A stretch of 64,000 nt of DNA, from assembly GCA_963942565.1 (NCBI GenBank), contig OZ012685.1, forward strand, positions 49,788,939-49,852,938, in the 5' to 3' direction. Position numbers and translations under genes: made by a program. A model generated the notes under the pieces. That model saw only the letters and a list, made by a program, of their open reading frames with translations. It was not told the origin of the DNA and did no database searches. Positions 1 to 11,615 of this stretch are shown here, one piece after another. This DNA is from Maea johnstoni. Lineage: Eukaryota; Annelida; Polychaeta; Spionida; Magelonidae. The stretch's first letter is position 1. Every line of letters starts with the position of its first letter.

Positions 1-740
1 TGAGGGTGAAGCACCTCAGTCTAAAAAGAGGAGGGTGATGCTGCGGGTGAAGCACCTCAGTCTAAAAAGAAGAGGGTGATGCTGAGGGTGAAGAACCTCA
101 GTCTAAAAAGAAGAGGGTGATGCTGAGGGTGAAGCACCTCAGTCTAAAAAGAGGAGGGTGATGCTGCGGGTGAAGCACCTCAGTCTAAAAAGAGGATGGT
201 GATGCTGCGGGTGAAGCACCTCAGTCTAAAAAGAAGAGGGAGATGCTATGGGCAAAGCACCTCAGTCTCAAAAGAGGAGGGAGATGCTGCGGGTGAAGCA
301 CCTCAGTCTAAAAAGAAGAGGGTGATGCTACAGGCGAAGCACCTCAGTCTAAAAAGAGTTGGATGATGCTGCGGGTGAAGCACCTCAGTCTAAAAAGAAG
401 AGGGTGATGCTGAGGGCGAAGCACCTCAGTCTTAAAAGAAGAGGGTGATACTGCGGGCGAAGCACGTCAGTCTAAAAAGAGTTGGATGATGCTGCGGGTG
501 AAGCACCTCAGTCGAAAAAGAAGTGGTTGATGCTGCGGGCAAAGCACCTCAGTCTAAAAAGAAGAGGGAGATGCTATGGGCAAAGCACCTCAGTCTCAAA
601 AGAGGAGGGAGATGCTGCGGGTGAAGCACCTCAGTGTAAAAAGAAGAGGATGATGCTGTGGGCGAAGCACCTCACTCTAAAAAGAAGAGGGTGATGCTGC
701 GGTTGAAGCACCTCAGTCTCAAAAGAGGAGGGAGATGCTG
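1..740 (+). repeat. HOR start segment, paralogous to 4,565-5,304
   Basis: This stretch matches 4,565-5,304 at a constant offset of 4,564 bp, including the GTGAAGAACCTC monomer (91 and 4,655), the AAGAGTTGGATGATG monomers and the CTCACTCTA monomer (M1). It shows that the HOR was already repeating before the window begins. The long HOR period here is 4,564 bp, about 111 monomers. No gene. Confidence 0.8.
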
Positions 741-1101
741 AGGGTGAAGCCCCTCAGTCTAGAAAGAAGAGGGTGATGCTGCGGGCGAAACACCTCAGTC
801 TAAAAAGAGTTGGATGATGCTGAGGGTGAAGCACCTCAGTCTTAAAAGAAGGGGGTGATGCTGAGGGTGAAGCATCTCAGTCTAAAAAGAGGAGGGAGAT
901 GCTGAGGGTGAAGCACCTCGGTTTAAAAAGAAGAGGGTGATGCTCAGGGCGAAGCACCTCAGTTTAAAAAAAGGAGGGAGATGCTGCGGGTGAAGCACCT
1001 CAGTCAAAAAAGTGGAGAGGATGCTGTGGGTGAAGCACCTCAGTCTAAAATGAGGAGGGTGATGCTGAGGGTGAAGCACCTCAGTCTCAAAAGAAGAGGG
1101 T

Positions 1102-1142
1102 GATGCTGAGGGTGAAGCACCTCAGTCTAAAAAGAGGAGGGT
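1102..1142 (+). repeat. Representative 41-bp monomer
   Basis: This copy matches the commonest form: GATGCTGAGGG, then TGAAGCACCTCAG, then an A5 tract, then GAGGAGGGT. Base counts for the closely similar CTGCGGG form are 12 A, 15 G, 7 C and 7 T. Two internal structures stand out. First, the bases 1096-1107 and 1108-1119 are adjacent 12-mers that differ at only two positions (GAGGGTGATGCT and GAGGGTGAAGCA), so the monomer contains an older 12-bp duplication. Second, 1106-1125 is a dyad that can fold into a hairpin. The A5 tract recurs every 41 bp, close to four helical turns. Confidence 0.95.
1106..1125 (+). other. Hairpin-forming dyad, example copy
   Basis: The 20 bases CTGAGGGTGAAGCACCTCAG can pair CTGAG with CTCAG and GTG with CAC around an AAG loop, leaving one bulged G: eight base pairs per monomer. 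The pairing depends on A at monomer position 8. Copies with CTGCGGG or CTGTGGG keep only the inner GGTG/CACC stem plus an interrupted outer stem, so the main polymorphism of the array changes the hairpin. The dyad recurs in the many CTGAGGG monomers of the window. Whether it folds in DNA or in a transcript is not known. Confidence 0.6.
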
Positions 1143-1415
1143 GATGCTGAGGGTGAAGCACCTCAGTCTAAAAAGAAGAGGGTGATGCTGAGGGTGAAGC
1201 ACCTCAGTCTAAAAAGAGGAGGGTGATGCTGAGGGTGAAGCACCTCAGTCTAAAAAGAGGAGGGTGATGCTGTGGGTGAAGCACCTCAGTCTAAAAAGAG
1301 GAGGATGATGCTGAGGGTGAAGCACCTCAGTCTAAAAAGAGGAGGGTGATGCTGAGGGTGAAGCACCTCAGTCTAAAAAGAGGAGGGAGATGCTGCGGGT
1401 GAAGCACTTCAGTCT

Positions 1416-1676
1416 AAAAAAAAAGAGGAGGATAGAGAGGGTGAAGCACCTCAGTCTAAAACGAAGAGGGTGATGCTATGGGTGAAGCACCTCAGTCTAA
1501 AAAGAGGAGGGTGATGCTGTGGGCGAAGCACCTCAGTCTAAAAAGAGGAGGAGGATAGAGAGGATGAAGCACCTCAGTCTAAAACGAAGAGGGTGATGCT
1601 ATGGGTGAAGCACCTCAGTCTGAAAAGAGGAGGGTGATGCTGTGGGCGAAGCACCTCAGTCTAAAAAGAAGAGGGT
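1416..1676 (+). repeat. 123-bp duplication with a fused monomer
   Basis: An A9 tract (1416-1424) runs into GAGGAGGATAGAGAGG, a monomer form seen only here. It looks like a fusion of the M3 monomer and the next two, with about 81 bp lost relative to 25,120-25,190. The segment starting at GATAGAGAGG (1431) is then repeated at 1554, an offset of 123 bp, exactly three monomers. Both events are absent from the paralogous site near 25.1 kb, so they followed the superblock duplication. Confidence 0.75.
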
Positions 1677-2559
1677 GATGCTGCGGGTGAAGCACCTCTG
1701 TCTCAAAAGAAGAGGTTGATGCTGCGGGTGAAGCACCTCAGTCTAAAAAGATGAGGGTGATGCTGCGGGTGAAGCATCTCAGTCTAAAAAGATGAGGGTG
1801 ATGCTGCGGGTGAAGCACCTCAGTCTAAAAAGTGGAGGGTAATGCTGCGGGCAAAGCACCTCAGTCTAAAAAGAAGAGGAGATGCTGCGGGCGAAGCACC
1901 TCAGTCTCAAAAGAGGAGGGAGATGCTGCGGGCGAAGCACCTCAGTCTAAAAAGAAGAGGGTGATGCTAAGTGCGAAGCACCTCAGTCTAAAAAGTGGAG
2001 GGTGATGCTGAGGGTGAAGCACCTCAGTCTAAAAAGAAGAGGGTGATGCTGAGGGTGAAGCACCTCAGTCTAAAAAGAGGAGGATGATGCTTAGGGTGAA
2101 GCACCTCAGTCTAAAAAGAAGAGGGTGATGCTGAGGGTGAAGCACCTCAGTCTAAAAAGAGGAGGGTGATGCTGCGGGTGAAGCACCTCAGTCTAAAAAG
2201 AGGGGGGTGACGCTGCGGGTGAAGCACCTCAGTCTAAAAAGAGGAGGGTGATGCTGCGGGTGAAGCACCTCAGTTTAAAAAGAAGAGGGTGATGCTGCGG
2301 GCGAAGCACCTCAGTCTAAAAAGAAGAGGGTGATCCCCTCAGTCTAAAAAGAAGAGGGAGATGCTATAGGCAAAGCACCTCAGGCTCAAAAGAATAGAGT
2401 GATGCTGCTGCGGGCGAAACACCTCAGTCTAAAAAAAGTTGGATGATGCTGAGGATGAAGCACCTCAGTGTAAAAAGAAGTGGGTGATGCTATGGGTGAA
2501 GCACCTCAGCCTAAAAAGAGGAGGGAGATGCTGAGGGTGAAGCACCTCAGTTTGAAAAG

Positions 2560-4980
2560 AAGAGGGTGATGCTAAGTGCGAAGCACCTCAGTCTAAAAAG
2601 TGGAGGGTGATGCTGAGGGTGAAGCATCTCGGTCTAAAAAGAGGAGGGAGATGCTGAGGGTGAAGCACCTCGGTTTAAAAAAAGGAGGGAGATGCTGCGG
2701 CTGAAGCACCTCAGTCTAAAAAGTGGATAGGATGCTGTGGGTGAAGCACCTCAGTCTAAAAAGAGGAGGGTGATGCTACGGGTGAAGCACCTCAGTCTAA
2801 AAAGAAGAGGGTGATGCTGAGGGTGAAGCACCTCAGTCTAAAAAGAGGAGGGTGATGCTGAGGGTGAAGCACCTCAGTCTAAAAAGAAGTGGGTGATGCT
2901 GAGGGTGAAGCACCTCAGTCTAAAAAGAGGAGGGTGATGCTGAGGGTGAAGCACCTCAGTCTAAAAAGAGGAGGGTGATGCTGTGGGTGAAGCACCTCAG
3001 TCTAAAAAGAGGAGGATGATGCTGAGGGTGAAGCACCTCAGTCTAAAAAGAGGAGGGTGATGCTGAGGGTGAAGCACCTCAGTCTAAAAAGAGGAGGGAG
3101 ATGCTGCGGGTGAAGCACCTCAGTCTAAAAAGAAAGGGGTGATGCTGTGGGTGAAGCACCTCAGTCTAAAAAGAGGAGGAGGATGCTGAGTGTGAAGCAC
3201 CTCAGTCTAAAAAGAAGAGGGTGATGCTCTGGGTAAAGCACCTCAGTCTAAAAAGAGGAGGGTGATGCTGTGGGCGAAGCACCTCAGTCTAAAAAGAAGA
3301 GGGTGATGCTGCGGGTGAAGCACCTCTGTCTCAAAAGAAGAGGTTGATGCTGCAGGTGAAGCACCTCAGTCTAAAAAGATGAGGGTGATGCTGCGGGTGA
3401 AGCACCTTAGTCTAAAAAGTGGAGGGTAATGCTGCGGGCAAAGCACCTCAGTCTAAAAAGAAGAGGAGATGCTGCGGGCGAAGCACCTCAGTCTCAAAAG
3501 AGGAGGGAGATGCTGCGGGCGAAGCACCTCAGTCTAAAAAGAAGAGGGTGATGCTAAGTGCGAAGCACCTGTCTAAAAAGTGGAGGGTGATGCTGAGGGT
3601 GAAGCACCTCAGTCTAAAAAGAAGAGGGTGATGCTGAGGGTTAAGCACCTCAGTCTAAAAAGAGGAGGATGATGCTTAGGGTGAAGCACCTCAATCTAAA
3701 AAGAAGAGGGTGATGCTGAGGGTGAAGCACCTCAGTCTAAAAAGAGGAGGGTGATGCTGCGGGTGAAGCACCTCAGTCTAAAAAGAGGGGGGTGACGCTG
3801 CGGGTGAAGCAACTCAGTCTAAAAAGAAGAGGGTGATGCTGCGGGTTAAGCACCTCAGTCTAAAAAGAAGAGGGTGATGCTGCGGGCGAAGCACCTCAGT
3901 CTAAAAAGAAGAGGGTGATCCCCTCAGTCTAAAGAGAAGAGGGAGATGCTATAGGCAAAGCACCTCAGTCTCAAAAGAGGAGGGAGATGCTGCGAGCTAA
4001 GCACCTCAGTCTAAAAAGAAGAGAGTGATGCTGCGGGCGAAACACCTCAGTCTAAAAAAAGTTGGATGATGCTGAGGATGAAGCACATCAGTGTAAAAAG
4101 AAGAGGGTGATGCTATGGGTGAAGCACCTCAGCCTAAAAAGAGGAGGGAGATGCTGAGGGTGAAGCACCTCAGTTTGAAAAGAAGAGGGTGATGCTAAGT
4201 GCGAAGCTCCTCAGTCTAAAAAGAGGAGGGAGATGCTGCGGGTGAAGCACCTCAGCCTAAAAAGAGGAGAGAGATGCTGAGGGTGAAGCACCTCAGTCTA
4301 AAAAGAAGAGGGTGATGCTGCGGGCGAAGCACCTCAGTCTCAAAAGTGGAGGGAGATGCTGCGGGCGAAGCACCTCAGTCTAAAAAGAAGAGGGTGATGC
4401 TAAGTGCGAAGCACCTCAGTCTAAAAAGTGGAGGGTGATGCTGAGGGTGAAGCACCTCAGTCTAAAAAGAAGAGGGTGATGCTGAGGGTGAAGCACCTCA
4501 GTCTAAAAAGAGGAGGATGATGCTTAGGGTGAAGCACCTCAGTCTAAAAAGAAGAGGGTGATGCTGAGGGTGAAGCACCTCAGTCTAAAAAGAGGAGGGT
4601 GATGCTGCGGGTGAAGCACCTCAGTCTAAAAAGAAGAGGGTGATGCTGAGGGTGAAGAACCTCAGTCTAAAAAGAAGAGGGTGATGCTGAGGGTGAAGCA
4701 CCTCAGTCTAAAAAGAGGAGGGTGATGCTGCGGGTGAAGCACCTCAGTCTAAAAAGAGGATGGTGATGCTGCGGGTGAAGCACCTCAGTCTAAAAAGAAG
4801 AGGGAGATGCTATGGGCAAAGCACCTCAGTCTCAAAAGAGGAGGGATATGCTGCGGGTGAAGCACCTCAGTCTAAAAAGAAGAGGGTGATGCTACGGGCG
4901 AAGCACCTCAGTCTAAAAAGAGTTGGATGATGCTGCGGGTGAAGCACCTCAGTCTAAAAAGAAGAGGTTGATGCTGAGGG
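2560..4980 (+). repeat. M3-M2B half of the HOR, paralogous to 6,150-8,575
   Basis: This part runs parallel to 6,150-8,575 at an offset of 3,591-3,594 bp. Shared markers include the CTCGGTTTAAA monomer, the 38-bp GTGGA-type short monomer, GAAAGGGGTGATG (M3), CTCTGTCTCAAAAG, M2B and the AAGTGCGAAGCTCC monomer. It is the segment common to the long (about 4.5 kb) and short (about 3.2-3.6 kb) versions of the HOR. Confidence 0.75.
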
Positions 4981-6026
4981 CGAAGCACCTCAGTCTTAAA
5001 AGAAGAGGGTGATACTGCAGGCGAAGCACGTCAGTCTAAAAAGAGTTGGATGATGCTGTGGGTGAAGCACCTCAGTCGAAAAAGAAGTGGTTGATGCTGC
5101 GGGCAAAGCACCTCAGTCTAAAAAGAAGAGGGAGATGCTATGGGCAAAGCACCTCAGTCTCAAAAGAGGAGGGAGATGCTGCGGGTGAAGCACCTCAGTG
5201 TAAAAAGAAGAGGATGATGCTGTGGGCGAAGCACCTCACTCTAAAAAGAAGAGGGTGATGCTGCAGTTGAAGCACCTCAGTCTCAAAAGAGGAGGGAGAT
5301 GCTGAGGGTGAAGCCCCTCAGTCTAGAAAGAAGAGGGTGATGCTGCGGGCGAAACACCTCAGTCTAAAAAGAAGAGGGAGATGCTATGGGCAAAGCACCT
5401 CAGTCTCAAAAGAGGAGGGATATGCTGCGGGTGAAGCACCTCAGTCTAAAAAGAAGAGGGAGATGCTATGGGCAAAGCACCTCAGTCTCAAAAGAGGAGG
5501 GATATGCTGCGGGTGAAGCACCTCAGTCTAAAAAGAAGAGGGTGATGCTACGGGCGAAGCACCTCAGTCTAAAAAGAGTTGGATGATGCTGCGGGTGAAG
5601 CACCTCAGTCTAAAAAGAAGAGGTTGATGCTGAGGGCGAAGCACCTCAGTCTTAAAAGAAGAGGGTGATACTGCAGGCGAAGCACGTCAGTCTAAAAAGA
5701 GTTGGATGATGCTGTGGGTGAAGCACCTCAGTCGAAAAAGAAGTGGTTGATGCTGCGGGCAAAGCACCTCAGTCTAAAAAGAAGAGGGAGATGCTATGGG
5801 CAAAGCACCTCAGTCTCAAAAGAGGAGGGAGATGCTGCGGGTGAAGCACCTCAGTGTAAAAAGAAGAGGATGATGCTGTGGGCGAAGCACCTCACTCTAA
5901 AAAGAAGAGGGTGATGCTGCAGTTGAAGCACCTCAGTCTCAAAAGAGGAGGGAGATGCTGAGGGTGAAGCCCCTCAGTCTAGAAAGAAGAGGGTGATGCT
6001 GCGGGCGAAACACCTCAGTCTAAAAA
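4770..6026 (+). repeat. 656-bp (16-monomer) tandem duplication
   Basis: Bases 4,770-5,370 recur at 5,426-6,026 with an offset of exactly 656 bp, which is 16 x 41. Markers in both copies are the GGATATGCTG monomer, the AAGAGTTGGATGATG monomers, the CAGTCGAAAAAG monomer and the CTCACTCTA monomer. Between them an 82-bp (two-monomer) piece starting with AGATGCTATGGG is present twice in a row, at 5,379 and 5,461. The second superblock copy (near 28.4-28.9 kb) has this segment only once. Confidence 0.85.
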
Positions 6027-8765
6027 GAGTTGGATGATGCTGAGGGTGAAGCACCTCAGTCTTAAAAGAAGGGGGTGATGCTGAGGGTGAAGCATCTCAG
6101 TCTAAAAAGAGGAGGGAGATGCTGAGGGTGAAGCACCTCGGTTTAAAAAGAAGAGGGTGATGCTAAGTGCGAAGCACCTCAGTCTAAAAAGTGGAGGGTG
6201 ATGCTGAGGGTGAAGCATCTCAGTCTAAAAAGAGGAGGGAGATGCTGAGGGTGAAGCACCTCGGTTTAAAAAAAGGAGGGAGATGCTGCGGGTGAAGCAC
6301 CTCAGTCTAAAAAGTGGAGAGGATGCTGTGGGTGAAGCACCTCAGTCTAAAAAGAGGAGGGTGATGCTACGGGTGAAGCACCTCAGTCTAAAAAGAAGAG
6401 GGTGATGCTGAGGGTGAAGCACCTCAGTCTAAAAAGAGGAGGGTGATGCTGAGGGTGAAGCACCTCAGTCTAAAAAGAAGAGGGTGATGCTGAGGGTGAA
6501 GCACCTCAGTCTAAAAAGAGGAGGGTGATGCTGAGGGTGAAGCACCTCAGTCTAAAAAGAGGAGGGTGATGCTGTGGGTGAAGCACCTCAGTCTAAAAAG
6601 AGGAGGATGATGCTGAGGGTGAAGCACCTCAGTCTAAAAAGAGGAGGGTGATGCTGAGGGTGAAGCACCTCAGTCTAAAAAGAGGAGGGAGATGCTGCGG
6701 GTGAAGCACCTCAGTCTAAAAAGAAAGGGGTGATGCTGTGGGTGAAGCACCTCAGTCTAAAAAGAGGAGGAGGATGCTGAGTGTGAAGCACCTCAGTCTA
6801 AAAAGAAGAGGGTGATGCTCTGGGTGAAGCACCTCAGTCTAAAAAGAGGAGGGTGATGCTGTGGGCGAAGCACCTCAGTCTAAAAAGAAGAGGGTGATGC
6901 TGCGGGTGAAGCACCTCTGTCTCAAAAGAAGAGGTTGATGCTGCAGGTGAAGCACCTCAGTCTAAAAAGATGAGGGTGATGCTGCGGGTGAAGCACCTTA
7001 GTCTAAAAAGTGGAGGGTAATGCTGCGGGCAAAGCACCTCAGTCTAAAAAGAAGAGGAGATGCTGCGGGCGAAGCACCTCAGTCTCAAAAGAGGAGGGAG
7101 ATGCTGCGGGCGAAGCACCTCAGTCTAAAAAGAAGAGGGTGATGCTAAGTGCGAAGCACCTCAGTCTAAAAAGTGGAGGGTGATGCTGAGGGTGAAGCAC
7201 CTCAGTCTAAAAAGAAGGGGGTGATGCTGAGGGTGAAGCACCTCAGTCTAAAAAGATGAGGATGATGCTTAGGGTGAAGCACCTCAATCTAAAAAGAAGA
7301 GGGTGATGCTGAGGGTGAAGCACCTCAGTCTAAAAAGAGGAGGGTGATGCTGCGGGTGAAGCACCTCAGTCTAAAAAGAGGGGGGTGACGCTGCGGGTGA
7401 AGCAACTCAGTCTAAAAAGAGGAGGGTGATGCTGCGGGTTAAGCACCTCAGTCTAAAAAGAAGAGGGTGATGCTGCGGGCGAAGCACCTCAGTCTAAAAA
7501 GAAGAGGGTGATCCCCTCAGTATAAAGAGAAGAGGGAGATGCTATAGGCAAAGCACCTCAGTCTCAAAAGAGGAGGGAGATGCTGGGAGCTAAGCACCTC
7601 AGTCTAAAAAGAAGAGAGTGATGCTGCGGGCGAAACACCTCAGTCTAAAAAAAGTTGGATGATGCTGAGGATGAAGCACATCAGTGTAAAAAGAAGAGGG
7701 TGATGCTATGGGTGAAGCACCTCAGCCTAAAAAGAGGAGGGAGATGCTGAGGGTGAAGCACCTCAGTTTGAAATGAAGAGGGTGATGCTAAGTGCGAAGC
7801 TCCTCAGTCTAAAAAGAGGAGGGAGATGCTGCGGGTGAAGCACCTCAGCCTAAAAAGAGGAGGGAGATGCTGAGGGTGAAGCACCTCAGTCTAAAAAGAA
7901 GAGGGTGATGCTGCGGGCGAAGCACCTCAGTCTCAAAAGAGGAGGGAGATGCTGCGGGCGAAGCACCTCAGTCTAAAAAGAAGAGGGTGATGCTAAGTGC
8001 GAAGCACCTCAGTCTAAAAAGTGGAGGGTGATGCTGAGGGTGAAGCACCTCAGTCTAAAAAGAAGAGGGTGATGCTGAGGGTGAAGCACCTCAGTCTAAA
8101 AAGAGGAGGATGATGCTTAGGGTGAAGCACCTCAGTCTAAAAAGAAGAGGGTGATGCTGAGGGTGAAGCACCTCAGTCTAAAAAGAGGAGGGTGATGCTG
8201 CGGGTGAAGCACCTCAGTCTAAAAAGAAGAGGGTGATGCTGAGGGTGAAGCACCTCAGTCTAAAAAGAAGAGGGTGATGCTGAGGGTGAAGCACCTCAGT
8301 CTAAAAAGAGGAGGGTGATGCTGCGGGTGAAGCACCTCAGTCTAAAAAAGAGGATGGTGATGCTGCGGGTGAAGCACCTCAGTCTAAAAAGAAGAGGGAG
8401 ATGCTATGGGCAAAGCACCTCAGTCTCAAAAGAGGAGGGAGATGCTGCGGGTGAAGCACCTCAGTCTAAAAAGAAGAGGGTGATGCTACGGGCGAAGCAC
8501 CTCAGTCTAAAAAGAGTTGGATGATGCTGCGGGTGAAGCACCTCAGTCTAAAAAGAAGAGGGTGATGCTGAGGGTGAAGCACCTCAGTCTAAAAAGAAGA
8601 GGGTGATGCTGAGGGTGAAGCACCTCAGTCTAAAAAGAGGAGGGTGATGCTGAGGGTGAAGCACCTCAGTCTAAAAAGAGGAGGGTGATGCTGTGGGTGA
8701 AGCACCTCAGTCTAAAAAGAGGAGGATGATGCTGAGGGTGAAGCACCTCAGTCTAAAAAGAGGAG

Positions 8766-11615
8766 GGTGATGCTGAGGGTGAAGCACCTCAGTCTAAAAA
8801 GAGGAGGGAGATGCTGCGGGTGAAGCACTTCAGTCTAAAAAGAAAGGGGTGATGCTGTGGGTGAAGCACCTCAGTCTAAAAAGAGGAGGAGGATACTGAG
8901 GGTGAAGCACCTCAGTCTAAAACGAAGAGGGTGATGCTATGGGTGAAGCACCTCAGTCTAAAAAGAGGAGGGTGATGCTGTGGGCGAAGCACCTCAGTCT
9001 AAAAAGAAGAGGGTGATGCTGCGGGTGAAGCACCTCAGTCTCAAAAGAAGAGGTTGATGCTGCGGGTGAAGCACCTCAGTCTAAAAAGATGAGGGTGATG
9101 CTGCGGGTGAAGCATCTCAGTCTAAAAAGAGGAGGGTGATGCTGCGGGTGAAGCACCTCAGTCTAAAAAGTGGAGGGTAATGCTGCGGGCAAAGCACCTC
9201 AGTCTAAAAAGAAGAGGAGATGCTGCGGGCGAAGCACCTCAGTCTCAAAAGAGGAGGGAGATGCTGCGGGCGAAGCACCTCAGTCTAAAAAGAAGAGGGT
9301 GATGCTAAGTGCGAAGCACCTCAGTCTTAAAAGTGGAGGGTGATGCTGAGGGTGAAGCACCTCAGTCTAAAAAGAAGAGGGTGATGCTGAGGGTGAAGCA
9401 CCTCAGTCTAAAAAGAGGAGGATGATGCTTAGGGTGAAGCACCTCAGTCTAAAAAGAAGAGGATGATGCTGAGGGTGAGGGTGAAGCACCTCAGTCTAAA
9501 AAGAGGAGGGTGATGCTGCGGGTGAAGCACCTCAGTCTAAAAAGAGGGGGGTGACGCTGCGGTTGAAGCACCTCAGTCTAAAAAGAGGAGGGTGATGCTG
9601 CGGGTGAAGCACCTCAGTTTAAAAAGAAGAGGGTGATGCTGCGGGCGAAGCACCTCAGTCTAAAAAGAAGAGGGTGATCCCCTCAGTCTAAAAAGAAGAG
9701 GGAGATGCTATAGGCAAAGCACCTCAGGCTCAAAAGAGGAGGGAGATGCTGCGGGCTAAGCACCTCAGTCTAAAAAGAATAGAATGATGCTGCTGCGGGC
9801 GAAACACCTCAGTCTAAAAAAAGTTGGATGATGCTGAGGATGAAGCACCTCAGTGTAAAAAGAAGTGGGTGATGCTATGGGTGAAGCACCTCAGCCTAAA
9901 AAGAGGAGGGAGATGCTGAGGGTGAAGCACCTCAGTTTGAAAAGAAGAGGGTGATGCTAAGTGTGAAGCACCTCAGTCTAAAAAGTGGAGGGTGATGCTG
10001 AGGGTGAAGCATCCCAGTCTAAAAAGAGGAGGGAGATGCTGAGGGTGAAGCACATCGGTTTAAAAAAAGGAGGGAGATGCTGCGGGTGAAGCACCTCAGT
10101 CTAAAAAGTGGAGAGGATGCTGTGGGTGAAGCACCTCAGTCTAAAAAGAGGAGGGTGATGCTACGGGTGAAGCACCTCAGTCTAGAAAGAAGAGGGTGAT
10201 GCTGAGGGTGAAGCACCTCAGTCTAAAAAGAGGAGGGTGATGCTGAGGGTGAAGCACCTCAGTCTAAAAAGAAGAGGGTGATGCTGAGGGTGAAGCACCT
10301 CAGTCTAAAAAGAGGAGGGTGATGCTGAGGGTGAAGCACCTCAGTCTAAAAAGAGGAGGGTGATGCTGTGGGTGAAGCACCTCAGTCTAAAAAGAGGAGG
10401 ATGATGCTGAGGGTGAAGCACCTCAGTCTAAAAAGAGGAGGGTGATGCTGAGGGTGAAGCACCTCAGTCTAAAAAGAGGAGGGAGATGCTGCGGGTGAAG
10501 TACCTCAGTCTAAAAAGAAAGGGGTGATGCTGTGGGTGAAGCACCTCAGTCTAAAAAGAGGAGGAGGATGCTGAGTGTGAAGCACCTCAGTCTAAAAAGA
10601 AGAGGGTGATGCTCTGGGTGAAGCACCTCAGTCTAAAAAGAGTAGGGTGATGCTGTGGGTGAAGCACCTCAGTCTAAAAAGAAGAGGGTGATGCTGCGGG
10701 TGAAGCACCTCTGTCTCAAAAGAAGAGGTTGATGCTGCAGGTGAAGCACCTCAGTCTAAAAAGATGAGGGTGATGCTGCGGGCAAAGCACCTCAGTCTAA
10801 AAAGAAGAGGAGATGCTGCGGGCGAAGCACCTCAGTCTCAAAAGAGGAGGAAGATGCTGCGGGCGAAGCACCTCAGTCTAAAAAGAAGAGGGTGATGCTA
10901 AGTGCGAAGCACCTCAGTCTAAAAAGTGGAGGGTGATGCTGAGGGTGAAGCACCTCAGTCTAAAAAGAAGAGGGTGATGCTGAGGGTGAAGCACCTCAGT
11001 CTAAAAAGAGGAGGATGATGCTTAGGGTGAAGCACCTCAATCTAAAAAGAAGAGGGTGATGCTGAGGGTGAAGCACCTCAGTCTAAAAAGAGGAGGGTGA
11101 TGCTGCGGGTGAAGCACCTCAGTCTAAAAAGAGGGGGGTGACGCTGCGGGTGAAGCACCTCAGTCTAAAAAGAGGAGGGTGATGCTGCGGGTTAAGCACC
11201 TCAGTCTAAAAAGAAGAGGGTGATGCTGCGGGCGAAGCACCTCAGTCTAAAAAGAAGAGGGTGATCCCCTCAGTCTAAAGAGAAGAGGGAGATGCTATAG
11301 GCAAAGCACCTCAGTCTCAAAAGAGGAGGGAGATGCTGCGAGCTAAGCACCTCAGTCTAAAAAGAAGAGAGTGATGCTGCGGGCGAAACACCTCAGTCTA
11401 AAAAAAGTTGGATGATGCTGACGATGAAGCACATCAGTGTAAAAAGAAGAGGGTGATGCTATGGGTGAAGCACCTCAGCCTAAAAAGAGGAGGGAGATGC
11501 TGAGGGTGAAGCACCTCAGTTTGATAAGAAGAGGGTGATGCTAAGTGCGAAGCTCCTCAGTCTAAAAAGAGGAGGGAGATGCTGCGGGTTAAGCACCTCA
11601 GTCTAAAAAGAAAGG
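8766..11615 (+). repeat. 2.8-kb tandem duplication, first copy
   Basis: This block holds M3 (~8843), M2A (9674), M3 (~10516) and M2B (11261). It recurs at 11,616-14,421 at an offset of 2,850 bp at the left and 2,803 bp after about 9,480. The 47-bp difference is one monomer (41 bp, an AAACGAAGAGG monomer) missing from the second copy plus a 6-bp slippage insert (GAGGGTGAGGGTGAAG, near 9,471-9,486) in the first. The block ends in a chimeric monomer at about 11,608-11,622. Confidence 0.82.
9464..9486 (+). repeat. 47-bp monomer with 6-bp slippage insert
   Basis: The usual GCTGAGGGTGAAGC reads GCTGAGGGTGAGGGTGAAGC here, an extra copy of a 6-bp GAGGGT unit. It is a small replication-slippage event within the internal 12-bp repeat of the monomer. 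The paralogous position in the next 2.8-kb copy (near 12,280) lacks it. Confidence 0.8.

Larger units (their letters stand above)
367..8570 (+). repeat. 8-kb HOR superblock, copy 1
   Basis: Landmark order is M1, altered M3, M2A (2330), M3 (~3133), M2B (3915), M1 (~5234), M1 again (~5890), M3 (~6723), M2B (7508). The same order recurs at 24,073-31,827. Offsets are 23,706 bp near 482, 23,664 bp from about 3,419 to 5,370, and about 23,008 bp from about 5,425 onward. The first step (42 bp) is explained by a 123-bp duplication and an ~81-bp deletion near 1.42-1.67 kb. The second is exactly the 656-bp duplication described below. Both copies share rare variants such as the 3-bp loss in GCACCTGTCTAAA (near 3,568 and 27,232), so this is common descent, not chance similarity. 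Confidence 0.85.

Noticed and set aside
3568-3573. E-box CACCTG
   Set aside because: It appears only where a 3-bp loss or single change alters CACCTCAG (for example 3,568, 27,232, 43,341). Too sparse and accidental to call a regulatory site.
3670-3685. Telomere hexamer TTAGGG in GATGCTTAGGGTG monomers
   Set aside because: It is a single hexamer per monomer, made by one base change from GCTGAGGG, and never in tandem. It is not telomeric repeat.
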